From Streptomyces violaceusniger (lineage in GTDB: Bacteria; Actinomycetota; Actinomycetes; Streptomycetales; Streptomycetaceae): a DNA stretch of 64,000 nucleotides. The notes below the pieces were generated by a model, which saw only the letters and a list, made by a program, of their open reading frames with translations, did no database searches and was not told the origin of the DNA. How positions within the stretch are numbered: the stretch's first letter is position 1; each line of letters begins with the position of its first letter. Both the position numbers and the translations under genes were made by a program. Shown piece after piece: positions 21,933 through 31,462 of the stretch. Location: assembly GCA_005405945.1 (NCBI GenBank), contig BJHW01000001.1:3844001-3908000 (forward strand), given 5' to 3'.

Positions 21933-23134
21933 ACGACTCCGAGAACAACGAGAACAACGAGAGCAACGAAGGCGACGAGAGCAGCACCCGCGTGCCGCTG
22001 CACGAGCGCCGCCGCCCCTGGTGGCACTGGCAGCGCCTGGCCCGCTCCCGGCCCCGGCTGGCCGTGATCACGGCCGTGGTCGGAGCCGTCGTGGGAGCGC
22101 TGCTCGGCGGCGCGGGGGTGGCCTGGCGGGCCGAGGCGGGTCCGTTCGCGGACGACCGGGCCTGCTGGGGGGCGTTCAGCCGGGATGATGCGGCGGCGCT
22201 GTTCGACGGCACATCCGGCGGCGAAGAGGACGTCAAGAGCTCCGAGCTGCCCATCACCAGCGATCGCACCGGCGCCAAGGGCTCGTCCGGCCAATGCCTG
22301 ATGACCTCGGACGGCTCGCGGATCACCGTCCAGGCGCATCAGCTGGACACCCGGTTCGGCGGCGCGGGCGACCAGTGGGCCGATGAGTTCCTGTCCGCGC
22401 GGCTCACTCCGCTGGGCAGCGGGCTGCTGGGCATGGCCTCGGACACCCGGGCCTGGCTCGCGGTGCCGGACGGCTGCATGGGCCGACCGAGTCGGCTGGG
22501 CGCCGCCGACGGCCCCACCGTGATCGACCTGGCGACCGGCTGGACGATTTACGACGACGAGGTCAACACTGAGGCCCGGGATCGACTCGCCCGTGCCGTG
22601 GTCACCTTGGTCAACCACTACATGGCCGACAAGGGGTGCACGGGCACCATCGCCGACCCGACGCGCCGGATGCCGGAGCCGCCGCGGTTCCTGGACGAGA
22701 AGAAGGACGCCATGTGCGGCGTCAAGGGGTTGCCGCTCCCCCGCGACTACGCGCACGGCACGTTCGGCCGCACCCTGGTCACCCGGGGCGCGGGGCCGGT
22801 GCGCACCTGCGACCGCCGGGTGCTCTTCGACCACCCCGAACTGCGGCTGATGACGGTCGAGGATCCCCGGCTCGCGGTGCTCTACGAGCAGTTGTCCGGG
22901 GACGGCGCCAAGGGCCGGGTCAAGGCCGGTGAGCAGGATGGATACGGCTTCGTCCGCGACGACATGGGGCTGTTCCAGGCCGAGTGCCAGACTGGCCCGG
23001 TCACCTTCCTGATCCGGGCGGACAGCGGCCGGCGCCCCGCCGACATCCGTACGCTCCTGCCCCGCTATGTGGCCGCGGAGGCGGATCGCATCGGCTGCGG
23101 TCCCCTGCACATCACGCTGCCCGCGGAGGGGTGA
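21929..23134 (+). CDS. Membrane-anchored extracellular protein of unknown function (paralogue 2)
   Basis: 401 residues. The cytoplasmic N terminus is rich in Asn, Glu and Ser (NDSENNENNESNEGDE), followed by a basic stretch, one membrane segment (AVVGAVVGALLGGAGVAW) and an extracellular domain. It shares with paralogue 1 the post-membrane PF-CWGA motif, matching cysteine spacing and a similar C terminus ending in an (R/D)xxGC(A/G)P motif. ATG 21929 overlaps the preceding stop. Function unknown; a role at the cell surface is inferred. Confidence 0.75.
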   Translation: MNDSENNENNESNEGDESSTRVPLHERRRPWWHWQRLARSRPRLAVITAVVGAVVGALLGGAGVAWRAEAGPFADDRACWGAFSRDDAAALFDGTSGGEEDVKSSELPITSDRTGAKGSSGQCLMTSDGSRITVQAHQLDTRFGGAGDQWADEFLSARLTPLGSGLLGMASDTRAWLAVPDGCMGRPSRLGAADGPTVIDLATGWTIYDDEVNTEARDRLARAVVTLVNHYMADKGCTGTIADPTRRMPEPPRFLDEKKDAMCGVKGLPLPRDYAHGTFGRTLVTRGAGPVRTCDRRVLFDHPELRLMTVEDPRLAVLYEQLSGDGAKGRVKAGEQDGYGFVRDDMGLFQAECQTGPVTFLIRADSGRRPADIRTLLPRYVAAEADRIGCGPLHITLPAEG

Positions 23135-23156
23135 CCTGGGCTCGCACCACGGACGG

Positions 23157-26100
23157 TCAGCTCTCGTAGTCGTAGAAGAGGCGTTCCACCACCGCCCGTG
23201 CCCGGCGGGTGGTGCGGCGGTAGTCTTCCAGCATTTCGCCGACGTGGCCGGGGCCGTAGCCCAGGTAGCGGGCCACGGCGGCCAGTTCGCGGACGTCGGT
23301 GGGGAAGGTGTCGCCGGGGCGGCCGCGGACGAGCATGACGGCGTTGCGGACGCGGCTGGCCAGGATCCAGGCCTCGTCGAGGGTCTGGGCGTCCTCGGTG
23401 GTGATCAGTTCGGCGGCGTGGGCGGCGGCCAGGGCCTCGCGGGTGCGGGTGGTGCGCAGTCCGGGTTCGGCCCAGCCGTGGCGCATCTGGAGCAGTTGGA
23501 CGGTCCATTCGACGTCGCTGAGGCCGCCGCGGCCCAGTTTGGCGTGGGTGGTGGGGTCGGCCCCGCGGGGCAGCCGTTCGGATTCCATGCGGGCCTTGAG
23601 TCGGCGGATCTCGCGGATCGCGTCCTCGCCCAGTCCCTCGGCCGGGTACCGCAGCGGGTCGATCAGCTCGATGAACCGCCGGCCGAGGTCGGGGTCGCCC
23701 GCGACCGGTTCGGCGCGCAGCAGTGCCTGGCTCTCCCAGACCAGGGACCAGCGGCGGTAGTAGGCGGCGTAGGAGGCGAGGGTGCGCACCAGGGGGCCGG
23801 ACTTGCCCTCGGGGCGCAGGTCGGCGTCGATGAGCAGGGGTGGGTCGACGGTGGGGAGCTGGAGCAGCCGTCGCATCTCGTTGGCCACGGCGAAGGCGGC
23901 GCGGGCGGCTTCTTGTTCGTCGGTGCCCTCGCGCGGCTCGTGGACGAAGAGCACATCGGCGTCCGAGCCGTAGCTGAGCTCATGGCCGCCGAAGCGGCCG
24001 AGGCCGATGACGGCGAAGCGGGTGGGCAGCTCATCGCCCCAGGTGTCGCGGACGGCGGCGCGCAGGGCCCCGGCGAGGGTCGCGGCGTTCAGATCGGAGA
24101 GGGCGTCGCCGACCATGTCGACCAGCATCGCGTCGTCCACGGGCGGTTCGGCGGCGGGGGCGGCGGGCCGGGCCGGCACATGGGGTTCGGAGTCCCGCAG
24201 GGCGCTGGGGACCTCGGGCGCCTTGGCCGGTGCGGGGGCGGCCGCCCCGGTGGCCCGGCCCGGCGTCTGATCGCCCGACGGCGGCCAGCTCACGGTCGGG
24301 CGCACCTCGCCGTTGGCCAGCCGGGCGCTCTCGATGATGTCCGCGGCCGCCGTACGGAACATCTCGCGCCGCCGCACCCCGCGCGCCGCCGCGACCGCCT
24401 GCTCGGCGCCGTCGGCGCGGCCGACCGCGGCCAGCACCTCCTGCTCCAGATGGGCCCGGCCGCGCGGGCGCAGCCCCTCCGGGTCGCCGAGCAGGGCGAC
24501 CGCCTCGGGGGCGCGCAGCAGCAGGTCGGGGGCGAGCCGCCCGGCGGAGAGCACCCGGGCCAGGTTCTCGGCCGCGGCGCCCTCGTCGCGCAGCAGCCGC
24601 AGGTACCAGGGCGTCTTGCCCAGCGCGTCCGAGACCTTGCGGAAGCCCAGCAGTCCGGCGTCCGGGTCGGCGGAGTCGGCGAACCAGCCCAGCAGCACGG
24701 GCAGCAGCGTCCGCTGGATCGCCGCCTTACGGGTCACCCCGGACGCCAGGGCCTCCAGGTGGCGCAGCGCACCGGCCGGGTCCGCGTACCCCAGGGCGGT
24801 GAGCCGCTGACCGGCCGCCTCGGAGCTGAGCCGGATCTCACCGGGCTGGAGCTGGGCGACGGCGTCCAGCAGCGGCCGGTAGAAGAGCTTCTCGTGCAGC
24901 CGTCGCACTTCGCGGGCGTGCCGCCGCCAGGCGGTGCCCAGCTCGGTCACCGGTTCGGTGCGGAACCCCAGCGACCGGCCGAGGCGGCGCTGGTCGGCCT
25001 CGCCCTCGGGCATCAGATGGGTGCGGCGCAGCCGGTAGAGCTGGAGGCGGTGCTCCATGGTGCGCAGGAAGCGGTACGCGGCGTCCAGCGCGGCGGCGTC
25101 GGTGCGCCCCACGTAGCCGCCGGCGGCCAGGGCGGCGAGCGCGTCCAGCGTCGTACCACTGCGCAGCGACTCGTCGGACCGCCCGTGCACCAACTGCAGC
25201 AGCTGGACGGCGAACTCGACGTCGCGCAGACCGCCGGGGCCCAGCTTGAGCTCGCGGTCGACCTCGGACGCGGGGATGTTCTCGACCACGCGGCGGCGCA
25301 TCTGCTGCACGTCCGGGATGAAGTTCTCGCGCTCGACGGCCTGCCAGACCATGGGCGCGAGCGCGTCCACGTACGCCTGGCCGAGCGCGGCGTCGCCCGC
25401 CATCGGACGGGCCTTCAGCAGGGCCTGGAACTCCCAGGTCTTGGCCCAGCGCTGGTAGTACGCCAGATGGCTGGAGAGCGTGCGCACCAGCGGGCCGTTG
25501 CGCCCCTCGGGGCGGAGGTTGGCGTCGACGGGCCAGATGGTGCCCTCGACGGTGACGTCGGAGCAGACGCGCATCAGCCGGGAGGCGAGCCGGGTGGCGG
25601 CCCGCACCGCCTCGCCTTCCTCGACGCCTTCGACGGCCTCCGCCACGAAGATCACGTCCACGTCCGAGACGTAATTGAGCTCGCGGCCGCCGCATTTGCC
25701 CATGCCGATCACGGCCAGTCGGCAGGCGGCGGCGTCCTGCGGCTGCTCCTCGGCCGCGATCTCCAGCGCGGCCCGCAGCGTGGCGGTCGCCAGGTCGGCC
25801 AGCTCGGCGGCCGTCTGGGTGATGTCGGTGGTGCCGCACACATCGCGGGCGGCGATGGCCAGCAGCGCCCGGCGGTAGGCGACGCGCAGCGCGTCGGGCC
25901 GGGGCATCCCCGCCCCGGGCGCGCCCCAGACGCCCTCGGCCAGGGCCCGCTCGAACTCGGGGGTGGCGGGGTGCAGGTCGGCCGGCTCATAGGTCACCAG
26001 GGCGTGCCAGTCGCCCGGGTGGCGGGCGAGGTGGTCGCCCAGCGCCTCGGAGGCGCCGAGCACGCCGAGCAGCCGGTCTCGCAGCGGTTTGGCGGTGACG

Positions 26101-26378
26101 AGCGTGTCCAGCAGCGCCTGCCGCGAACCGGCCCGCTGCCCGCCGTCCTCCTTCTCCACCGCGGCCTCCTCGGGCAGCGCCTCGACGAGCCGGACGAGCC
26201 CGAGCAGCGCCAGGTCGGGGTCGGCGGTCGCGCCGAGCGCCTCCAGCAGCACCGAATCGCTCCGCACCGCGGCCAGCTCGGGCGCGTCCAGCAGCCGCTG
26301 CGCGGCCGAGGCGTCGGTGAAACCGTGCCGCAGCAGCCGGGTGATCGTGCTGCTCCTGCGTCCCTGCGGTACGGCCAT
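23157..26378 (-). CDS. glnE: Bifunctional glutamine synthetase adenylyltransferase/deadenylase
   Basis: 1073 residues, full length. It adds and removes AMP on the adenylylation Tyr of glutamine synthetase I in response to nitrogen status. Two nucleotidyltransferase domains are visible: the N-terminal deadenylase with NYVSDVDVIFVAEA (about 235-248) and the C-terminal adenylyltransferase with SYGSDADVLFVHEP (about 803-816), each followed by a helical GlnD-UR-like region. A Pro/Ala-rich linker separates them. An IS copy lies 121 bp upstream of the ATG, so only a short native promoter region remains. Confidence 0.97.
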   Translation of the reverse strand: MAVPQGRRSSTITRLLRHGFTDASAAQRLLDAPELAAVRSDSVLLEALGATADPDLALLGLVRLVEALPEEAAVEKEDGGQRAGSRQALLDTLVTAKPLRDRLLGVLGASEALGDHLARHPGDWHALVTYEPADLHPATPEFERALAEGVWGAPGAGMPRPDALRVAYRRALLAIAARDVCGTTDITQTAAELADLATATLRAALEIAAEEQPQDAAACRLAVIGMGKCGGRELNYVSDVDVIFVAEAVEGVEEGEAVRAATRLASRLMRVCSDVTVEGTIWPVDANLRPEGRNGPLVRTLSSHLAYYQRWAKTWEFQALLKARPMAGDAALGQAYVDALAPMVWQAVERENFIPDVQQMRRRVVENIPASEVDRELKLGPGGLRDVEFAVQLLQLVHGRSDESLRSGTTLDALAALAAGGYVGRTDAAALDAAYRFLRTMEHRLQLYRLRRTHLMPEGEADQRRLGRSLGFRTEPVTELGTAWRRHAREVRRLHEKLFYRPLLDAVAQLQPGEIRLSSEAAGQRLTALGYADPAGALRHLEALASGVTRKAAIQRTLLPVLLGWFADSADPDAGLLGFRKVSDALGKTPWYLRLLRDEGAAAENLARVLSAGRLAPDLLLRAPEAVALLGDPEGLRPRGRAHLEQEVLAAVGRADGAEQAVAAARGVRRREMFRTAAADIIESARLANGEVRPTVSWPPSGDQTPGRATGAAAPAPAKAPEVPSALRDSEPHVPARPAAPAAEPPVDDAMLVDMVGDALSDLNAATLAGALRAAVRDTWGDELPTRFAVIGLGRFGGHELSYGSDADVLFVHEPREGTDEQEAARAAFAVANEMRRLLQLPTVDPPLLIDADLRPEGKSGPLVRTLASYAAYYRRWSLVWESQALLRAEPVAGDPDLGRRFIELIDPLRYPAEGLGEDAIREIRRLKARMESERLPRGADPTTHAKLGRGGLSDVEWTVQLLQMRHGWAEPGLRTTRTREALAAAHAAELITTEDAQTLDEAWILASRVRNAVMLVRGRPGDTFPTDVRELAAVARYLGYGPGHVGEMLEDYRRTTRRARAVVERLFYDYES

Positions 26379-26498
26379 CCCGCCGCCTCCCGTCCCTGGT
26401 CGACTCAGCGCCGCCCGACCACGCGCACACCCGTGATCAAAGGCGCCGCTGACGAGCCTAAGCGACCCCGAGGGCGAAGCGGCAGGTCCGGGCGGCGA

Positions 26499-27605
26499 CT
26501 AGTAGTGCTTGGTCAGGTGTGTATTGGTGTGGGTATGTCGCGGTGGCAGGTGGGGCAGGCGCCGGTCCAGACCGCGAGGAGTGTCCGCAGCTCGCGGACG
26601 ACTTGGTAGAGGCTCAGGCCGGCGCCGTGTCTTTGGGGGCCCGGGCCAGTCGTTGCAGGGTGCAGAAGGCGTGGGCGACGGAGACAAGGGTGACGTGGTG
26701 GTGCCAGCCGCCCCAGGTGCGGCCCTCGAAGTGGGCAAGGCCCAGGGCCTGCTTCATCTCCCGGTAGTCGTGCTCGATGCGCCAGCGGAGCTTGGCGAGC
26801 CGGACCAGTGTGGTCAAGGGCATGCCGGAGGGCAGGTCGGACAGCCAGAACTGCACCGGCTCGCTCTCACCGGCCGGCCATTCGGCCAGCAGCCAGCACT
26901 CCGGCAGCTTGGGGCCATCGGCGTGCTGGCGGACCTCGCGTCCGGCGGGCCGGATGCGCAGGGCCACGAAGCGGGAGTACATCCGCTTGCGGCCCGAACG
27001 GCCGCTGCCGGGCCGGGAGCCTTCACGCCACTGCACCGGCCGGGCTGCCTTCCGGCCCGCCGCGATGACCAGCTCCTTCACCGACCGTGGCTTGTCGGGA
27101 TACTTCGCCACCGGCGGGCGTCCAGCCCCGCAGTACGGCTCGGCCACCGGTACTGCGTCGGAGGGCTGGGCGCAGAGCGTGGTGGAGATCCCCACCGCGT
27201 AGTTCAGGCCGCGCTCCTGCAGTCCGTGCCTGAACGCGGCGGCGTCGCCGTATCCGGCGTCCGCGAAACTCCCTCTATCCGCCAGGCCGGTTTCGCCCGG
27301 ATGTGGGCCGGGTCCCACGGGCTGGTGGTGATGAAATGCGCCAGCGCCTGCCGGTTCCCGTCCTCACCGAGCCGCGCGGCCATCGGCTCGACCGACTTAC
27401 GCTGCCCGTCGGTAAGCAGCCCCCGCAGATAGACCTGTCCCCAGCGGCGCTGGTCCTTGCGTGCGAATGGCTCGAACACCTCCGCCGCGAACGCCTCCAA
27501 CTCACCACGCACCAAAGCAATCCCGTCCGGAGTCACACACTCTCAACGCCACACCGGACCCGAAGGACACGCATTACCGCAACCGACCTGACCAAGCACT
27601 ACTAG
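26499..27605 (-). mobile_element. Internally deleted IS701-family element, left copy, with CTAG duplication
   Basis: A 1099-bp element (26503-27601) is flanked by CTAG at 26499-26502 and 27602-27605. Terminal inverted repeats are TAGTGCTTGGTCAGGT at one end and its complement at the other. The transposase has lost its central part (see the pseudogene inside). It is nearly identical to the copy at 35337-36443, which has the same deletion; I see one difference near the 5' end of the transposase strand (ACCGACC here, ATCGACC there). Confidence 0.92.
26614..27536 (-). pseudogene. IS701-family transposase, central part deleted
   Basis: The 5' part (27536 to about 27265) reads MTPDGIALVRGELEAFAAE through DPAHIRAKPAWRI and then goes out of frame. 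The 3' part (from about 27270 to 26614) begins at FADAGYGDAAAFRHGL and runs to the normal end with RWRIEHDYREMKQ and LAHFEGRTWGGWHHH. A family member of about 400 residues should have roughly 130 residues between, including the first catalytic Asp (IDDTGF). The second Asp (ADAGYGD) and the Glu (RIEHDYREMK) are retained. Not catalytically competent. Confidence 0.85.
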
Positions 27606-28089
27606 TGCCACGAACGACGGGGGCTACGCCCAATGCCTCGTAGCAGGCCCGGGGCCGGAAGGACTCAGCGATCCCGGCCGCACGGGTATCCGCGGCGCAG
27701 AGCGGACCGCGACCTGGCCGGCACCGGCACGGGCGCCCACCGGCCGCGGTGGGCGCGGGGCGGCGGCGGACCGTACGGCGGCTGCCAGGCCAGCCGCTCG
27801 CTCGCGTCGACGCGGAAGTCGCCCTTTACCCGGAAGGCGTGGCAACGGCGGAGAACGATCGGCAGGCAGGTGGGCACGAACGCCCGGTTCATGGACATGG
27901 AGATACACCGGTTCCAGTGAGAAGACCGCAGCGAAAGGGAGCACGGCGCACACGTGCGCCGTGCGACGGATCAGCGCTTGGGGGTCTCACTTGGTGTACA
28001 TCGGCACGTCCTTGACCGGGTGGCTGTGGGCGGGAGCACGCCAACGGCACGTCGGAGTGCGGCTCCACCGCTTTTCGGGCGACGGCGGC
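27606..28089. other. Gap at the left inner edge of the islet
   Basis: No convincing gene. A possible minus-strand frame at 27665-27898 (start FVPTCLPIVLRRCHAFRVKG) has no ribosome site or known family. On the minus strand at 28087-27990 an open frame without a start ends in HSHPVKDVPMYTK, which may be the tail of a degraded gene. Confidence 0.4.
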
Positions 28090-28695
28090 TCAGACGAGTG
28101 CGGCCACCCGCTCGGAGGGCTTGTTGCGCCGCCAGCCCACGGCGAGGTAGGCGAGCATCGCGATGGCCGGGATGGCGCAGACGGTCCAGCTGATGGCCAG
28201 GGGCGGGCCCGGCTGGTCGAGGACGGTGACGTTCCGCAGGGTGCCGCGGCCGTGGCCGGCTCGGCCGTCGATGTCGAAGGTGAAGCTCCAGGTGCCGGGC
28301 TCCGGCAGGGCCCGGACGTCCAGGCCCCAGACATCCCGTTTGCGGGGGTGCCTGCTCAGCGGGGTCTCCCGGTCCTCGGCGTCGAGGCCGGGCCCGTCGA
28401 TGGTGAGCCTGCCCGACTTTCCCGCGATGCCGTCGGCCGGCGCGAACGTGAAGTCGAGTGACTGCTTGGCCCGCAGGGGCCACTCGGAGAACCCGACGGT
28501 GACCGTGTAGGGCCCTGCCTGTACTCGCTCGGTATGGACGACGCCGACCGGGGCGTACGCCGCGGCCGGTGCGGTCGAGACCGCCACCAGCGCGAATGCG
28601 GCGGCCGCGGCCAGTAACAGTCGGCGTACGCGGTCTCGCACACGCCCGGATGCGAGGGCCGCCGCGAGGAGGAGTGGTGAACGTGAGGAGTGCAT
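28090..28695 (-). CDS. Secreted, C-terminally anchored protein, beta-sandwich (YtkA/FixH-like)
   Basis: 201 residues. Signal peptide (about 24-48, ending APAAAYAPV), a beta-rich domain with YTVTVGFSEWPLRAKQ and PEPGTWSFTFDIDG, and a C-terminal membrane segment (SWTVCAIPAIAMLAYLAVGW) with a basic cytoplasmic tail. The layout matches small YtkA/CopC-like envelope proteins. Last of five tightly packed genes (start three bases after the preceding stop). Function unknown; a link to metal or redox chemistry of the envelope is only inferred. Confidence 0.65.
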   Translation of the reverse strand: MHSSRSPLLLAAALASGRVRDRVRRLLLAAAAAFALVAVSTAPAAAYAPVGVVHTERVQAGPYTVTVGFSEWPLRAKQSLDFTFAPADGIAGKSGRLTIDGPGLDAEDRETPLSRHPRKRDVWGLDVRALPEPGTWSFTFDIDGRAGHGRGTLRNVTVLDQPGPPLAISWTVCAIPAIAMLAYLAVGWRRNKPSERVAALV

Positions 28696-28698
28696 GGG

Positions 28699-29883
28699 TC
28701 ATCGGCCCTTCGTGACTGATGGATTCGTGACTGATGCGTTCGTGACCGATGCGGTGGAGTGGTCTCGCAGCAGGACCGCGAGTCGGGCGGCGAGGTAGCC
28801 CGCGAGGACGCCCGTCACCAGACCGGTGGCCGTGATCTCCAGCAGTTCGGCCGAGGTCGGGCCGGAACCGCCGAACAGGGCGTTCTGGATGGGGAGGGAG
28901 AGGCCGATCACGGCTCCGCCTCCGGCGCCCATGATCTGCGGCGCGATGCGGCCCGACCAGCCCCGCCTCCTGCTCAGCCACATCAGCGCGGTGCCGGCCG
29001 CTGCCGCGACGAGCATGAACGCAGGTATCGCGGAGGGCAGCCCGGGCGGATCGTCGCCGAGGTTGTCCCGCAGCGGCAGACCGGTCGCGTCGGCGTAGAC
29101 GCGGGCTGCCCAGGGCGAGAACCACCACAGGACGAGTTGCAGGGCGCCGAGGGTCGCGGCGATCGTCAGCGCGGTGGTCGGCCGACCGATGGTGAGCGTC
29201 CCCAGGATCAGCAGGAGGGTGGAGAACAGGATGGTCCCGAGGAGATAGGGGTCCACCGGCAGGTGCAGTGCGCCGAACGCATTCGTCGTGATGGGGCCGA
29301 AGACGATGAGCACGGGGATGCTGAGGATCACACCCGCCCTGCCCCACCGGGTGTCGCGCGCCGCGGCGAAGACGATGACGCTCCCCACCATGGAGAAAGA
29401 GATCGAGAGGAACAGCCCGACGTGGGGCGGTGAGTCCAGCACGGCGTCGAAGCCGTACAGCGAGTGCCACCACAGGTCCAGAAGCCCGAAGAGAAGGAAC
29501 AGGGCGGCCCCCGTACCGGTGATCAGATAGCCCAGCGGGGCCCGGAAGACCCCGCCGAGGACACGTACGGGTTTGCCGCCGGGGAACCGGTCCACGGACT
29601 GGCCGGCCCGCTGGGCGGCCGTCGCGATCAGGACCATGGCCAGGCTGGTGAGGCCCGCGATGGCGCTGCCGGAGTACAGCATCAGGTGGGAGAGCGTGAA
29701 GAACGTATCCGGGCCGACGTCGACATGCCACTGGATGTCCCAGCTGATGCCGAACAGGGAGATCATGGTCCCGGCCAGGACGGTGTTGGCGGCGACGGGG
29801 CCGGTCCTGCCGTTGCGGGAGACTTTGACGGCGAGGGACGGCTGGGACGCCCTACTGCCGGTGACGGGTAGCGCTGTGCTCAC
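28699..29883 (-). CDS. Polytopic membrane protein of unknown function with conserved-looking histidines
   Basis: 394 residues with about nine or ten membrane segments. His residues sit in or next to segments: WDIQWHVDV, LSHLMLYSG, WWHSLYGFD, PPHVGLF and ALHLPVDP. This is reminiscent of metal- or haem-binding membrane proteins, but I recognise no family. GTG 29883 with GAGAAAGG upstream. The C terminus is a run of five-residue repeats (SVTNA, SVTNP, SVTKG) encoded by three 15-bp direct repeats at 28709-28753. Central gene of the five-gene envelope cluster. Confidence 0.65.
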   Translation of the reverse strand: MSTALPVTGSRASQPSLAVKVSRNGRTGPVAANTVLAGTMISLFGISWDIQWHVDVGPDTFFTLSHLMLYSGSAIAGLTSLAMVLIATAAQRAGQSVDRFPGGKPVRVLGGVFRAPLGYLITGTGAALFLLFGLLDLWWHSLYGFDAVLDSPPHVGLFLSISFSMVGSVIVFAAARDTRWGRAGVILSIPVLIVFGPITTNAFGALHLPVDPYLLGTILFSTLLLILGTLTIGRPTTALTIAATLGALQLVLWWFSPWAARVYADATGLPLRDNLGDDPPGLPSAIPAFMLVAAAAGTALMWLSRRRGWSGRIAPQIMGAGGGAVIGLSLPIQNALFGGSGPTSAELLEITATGLVTGVLAGYLAARLAVLLRDHSTASVTNASVTNPSVTKGR

Positions 29884-29960
29884 GGGAATGCCTTTCTCAT
29901 GACCGTGCGAGAGCGGTTGCTCGCGTTTGTGTGGCCGGTGGTTCAGCCGGAGATCGCTGG

Positions 29961-30404
29961 TCAGCCGGAGATCGCCAGCGGAAAGTCGAACTGGTCGCTC
30001 CGAGTGCCGTAGTCGACGCTGACGTGGAAGGTCCAGCGCCCCGGCATCATCACGTGGACGGCTGTGGAGTAGCTGCCCGGGCCGTGCACCCGGGCGTGTG
30101 CCGGGGGCGTCGCGTATCCGTGCGTGGGCATGACGGCCTGAAGGGTGATGGCGGGCGGACGTCCGCTTCGCCCCCCTCGGCGGGGGGTCAGGCGGATAGC
30201 GACGTCCGTGGCACCGGTGCGGGGCCGGGCCACGGTCAGTGTCACTTCGTCGGTGGCGCTGCCCGCGGTCAGCGACACCGCGTCGTCCGTCCAGGACGGA
30301 AGGAAACCGATCGCGACCAGGGCGAGGGACACCGTCAGCAGCGCGGCGGCGGCCCCATACAGAAACCGGACCATGGGGGTGCGGGAGGCGGTGCGGGCGC
30401 TCAC
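29961..30404 (-). CDS. Membrane-anchored FixH/YtkA-like protein
   Basis: 147 residues. The GTG at 30404 overlaps the stop of the preceding gene (GTGA). One N-terminal membrane segment (LYGAAAALLTVSLALVAIGF) and an extracellular beta-sandwich with ITLQAVMPTHGYATPP and MPGRWTFHVSVDYG, the typical FixH/YtkA ending. Its last 18 bases, stop codon included, are duplicated directly downstream (29943-29960). Part of the five-gene envelope cluster. Confidence 0.65.
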   Translation of the reverse strand: MSARTASRTPMVRFLYGAAAALLTVSLALVAIGFLPSWTDDAVSLTAGSATDEVTLTVARPRTGATDVAIRLTPRRGGRSGRPPAITLQAVMPTHGYATPPAHARVHGPGSYSTAVHVMMPGRWTFHVSVDYGTRSDQFDFPLAISG

Positions 30405-31462
30405 TTCGCTCCTCCCGCCGGGGACACGTGCAGGAGGTAGGGGATGGTCAGGATGGCACTGTCGCGCTCGGCCTGTATCCACACGCGGTAGTAGCCGGGG
30501 CGGGAGAAGGTGTACACGAAGGAGGCGTCCGGCCCGTAGGCGGCCACGGTCTCGTCCGCGGGACTGTCGCCGTTGAGGGGCATCAGCCCGCTCATCGAAC
30601 TCGCCTCCGCCCCTCCCCCGCCGGCGTGGGTCCCGTGCCGCATGCCCGCCATGTCATGGGCCGGGGCACCTCCGGGTGCGGAGTGGCCGCTCATGTCGCC
30701 GCCCATGGAGTGCCCGTGAGCCCAGACGGGCGCGTCCTGGGCGGCCTGTCCCATACGTGTGGGGCTGGTCGCGTCCGCCCTGTCGAGCGGGCCGACCACG
30801 ATCATGTGGCCGACCATGCCGAGCCAGGGCTGAAGCGTCGGTGTGTCGCCGACGCGCGCGGTCAGGGTGGTCGCTTCTCCCGCCGTGGGCGAGGGCGCCG
30901 ACAGGCGCACCGATACACCGTCGATCGTCCGTGTTCCCGGCCCCCGCGGGGCGAGTTCGGGGCGCGGAGCCGGGGCGCCGCCGCGCGCGGGGCCGTCGGC
31001 GACGGTCAGGCCGGTTGCCGAGCGCACCTGCTGGACTCCGCCACCGCGGCGGGCGAACTCCGCGGACACGGCGTAGTGGCCGGCCGCGGGCAGCCGCAGC
31101 TGGACCTCGTAGCTGCCGGGCGCGGTGCGTACGGGGTGCAGATGCCAGAGCTCACCGGTCGGCCCGATGACCAGCAGATGCATCAGGGCACCGTCGTGGA
31201 CGACGAGATCGTCCGCGGGCAGGCCGGTGGAGCCGTCGGTCACGCTCAACCGGAGCCTGCCCCGTTCCGCCGCCCTGGCCGTGTACGAACCCAACTCGAG
31301 TGAGGCGGGCGGCCGGGAGTAGTCGTTCGTCACCGGCCGGACGACCGAGTAGGGATCGGTGACGTTGTCGTTCGTGGCATCCACCTGTCCGCCCGGCTCG
31401 GGCGGCAGAGGCAGGGAGGTGGACAGCAGCGCGGCGGTCACGGCTACCGTGAGCGCGGCCAC
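30401..31462 (-). CDS. Secreted His/Met-rich envelope protein
   Basis: 353 residues. Signal peptide (ALTVAVTAALLSTSL), then three beta-sandwich-like sections. The middle holds a His/Met-rich stretch, including AHGHSMGGDMSGHS and AHDMAGMRHGTHAG, typical of copper-binding segments, next to MLLVIGPTGELWHLHP and MVGHMIVVGP. Such dense His and Met suggest copper binding, as in CopA/PcoA/CopC-type proteins; family assignment is not certain. It overlaps the gene upstream by 19 bases and the gene downstream by three. Confidence 0.7.
   Translation of the reverse strand: MAALTVAVTAALLSTSLPLPPEPGGQVDATNDNVTDPYSVVRPVTNDYSRPPASLELGSYTARAAERGRLRLSVTDGSTGLPADDLVVHDGALMHLLVIGPTGELWHLHPVRTAPGSYEVQLRLPAAGHYAVSAEFARRGGGVQQVRSATGLTVADGPARGGAPAPRPELAPRGPGTRTIDGVSVRLSAPSPTAGEATTLTARVGDTPTLQPWLGMVGHMIVVGPLDRADATSPTRMGQAAQDAPVWAHGHSMGGDMSGHSAPGGAPAHDMAGMRHGTHAGGGGAEASSMSGLMPLNGDSPADETVAAYGPDASFVYTFSRPGYYRVWIQAERDSAILTIPYLLHVSPAGGAK

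Noticed and set aside
23067..26609. Very long open frame on the plus strand opposite glnE
   Set aside because: Antisense of a full-length, well-conserved glnE; composition (Gly/Gln/Arg/Val-rich) is what GC-rich codons give on the reverse strand.
26808..27202. Small plus-strand frames inside the IS701-type element
   Set aside because: Off-strand readings of the transposase; identical in both IS copies simply because the copies are identical.
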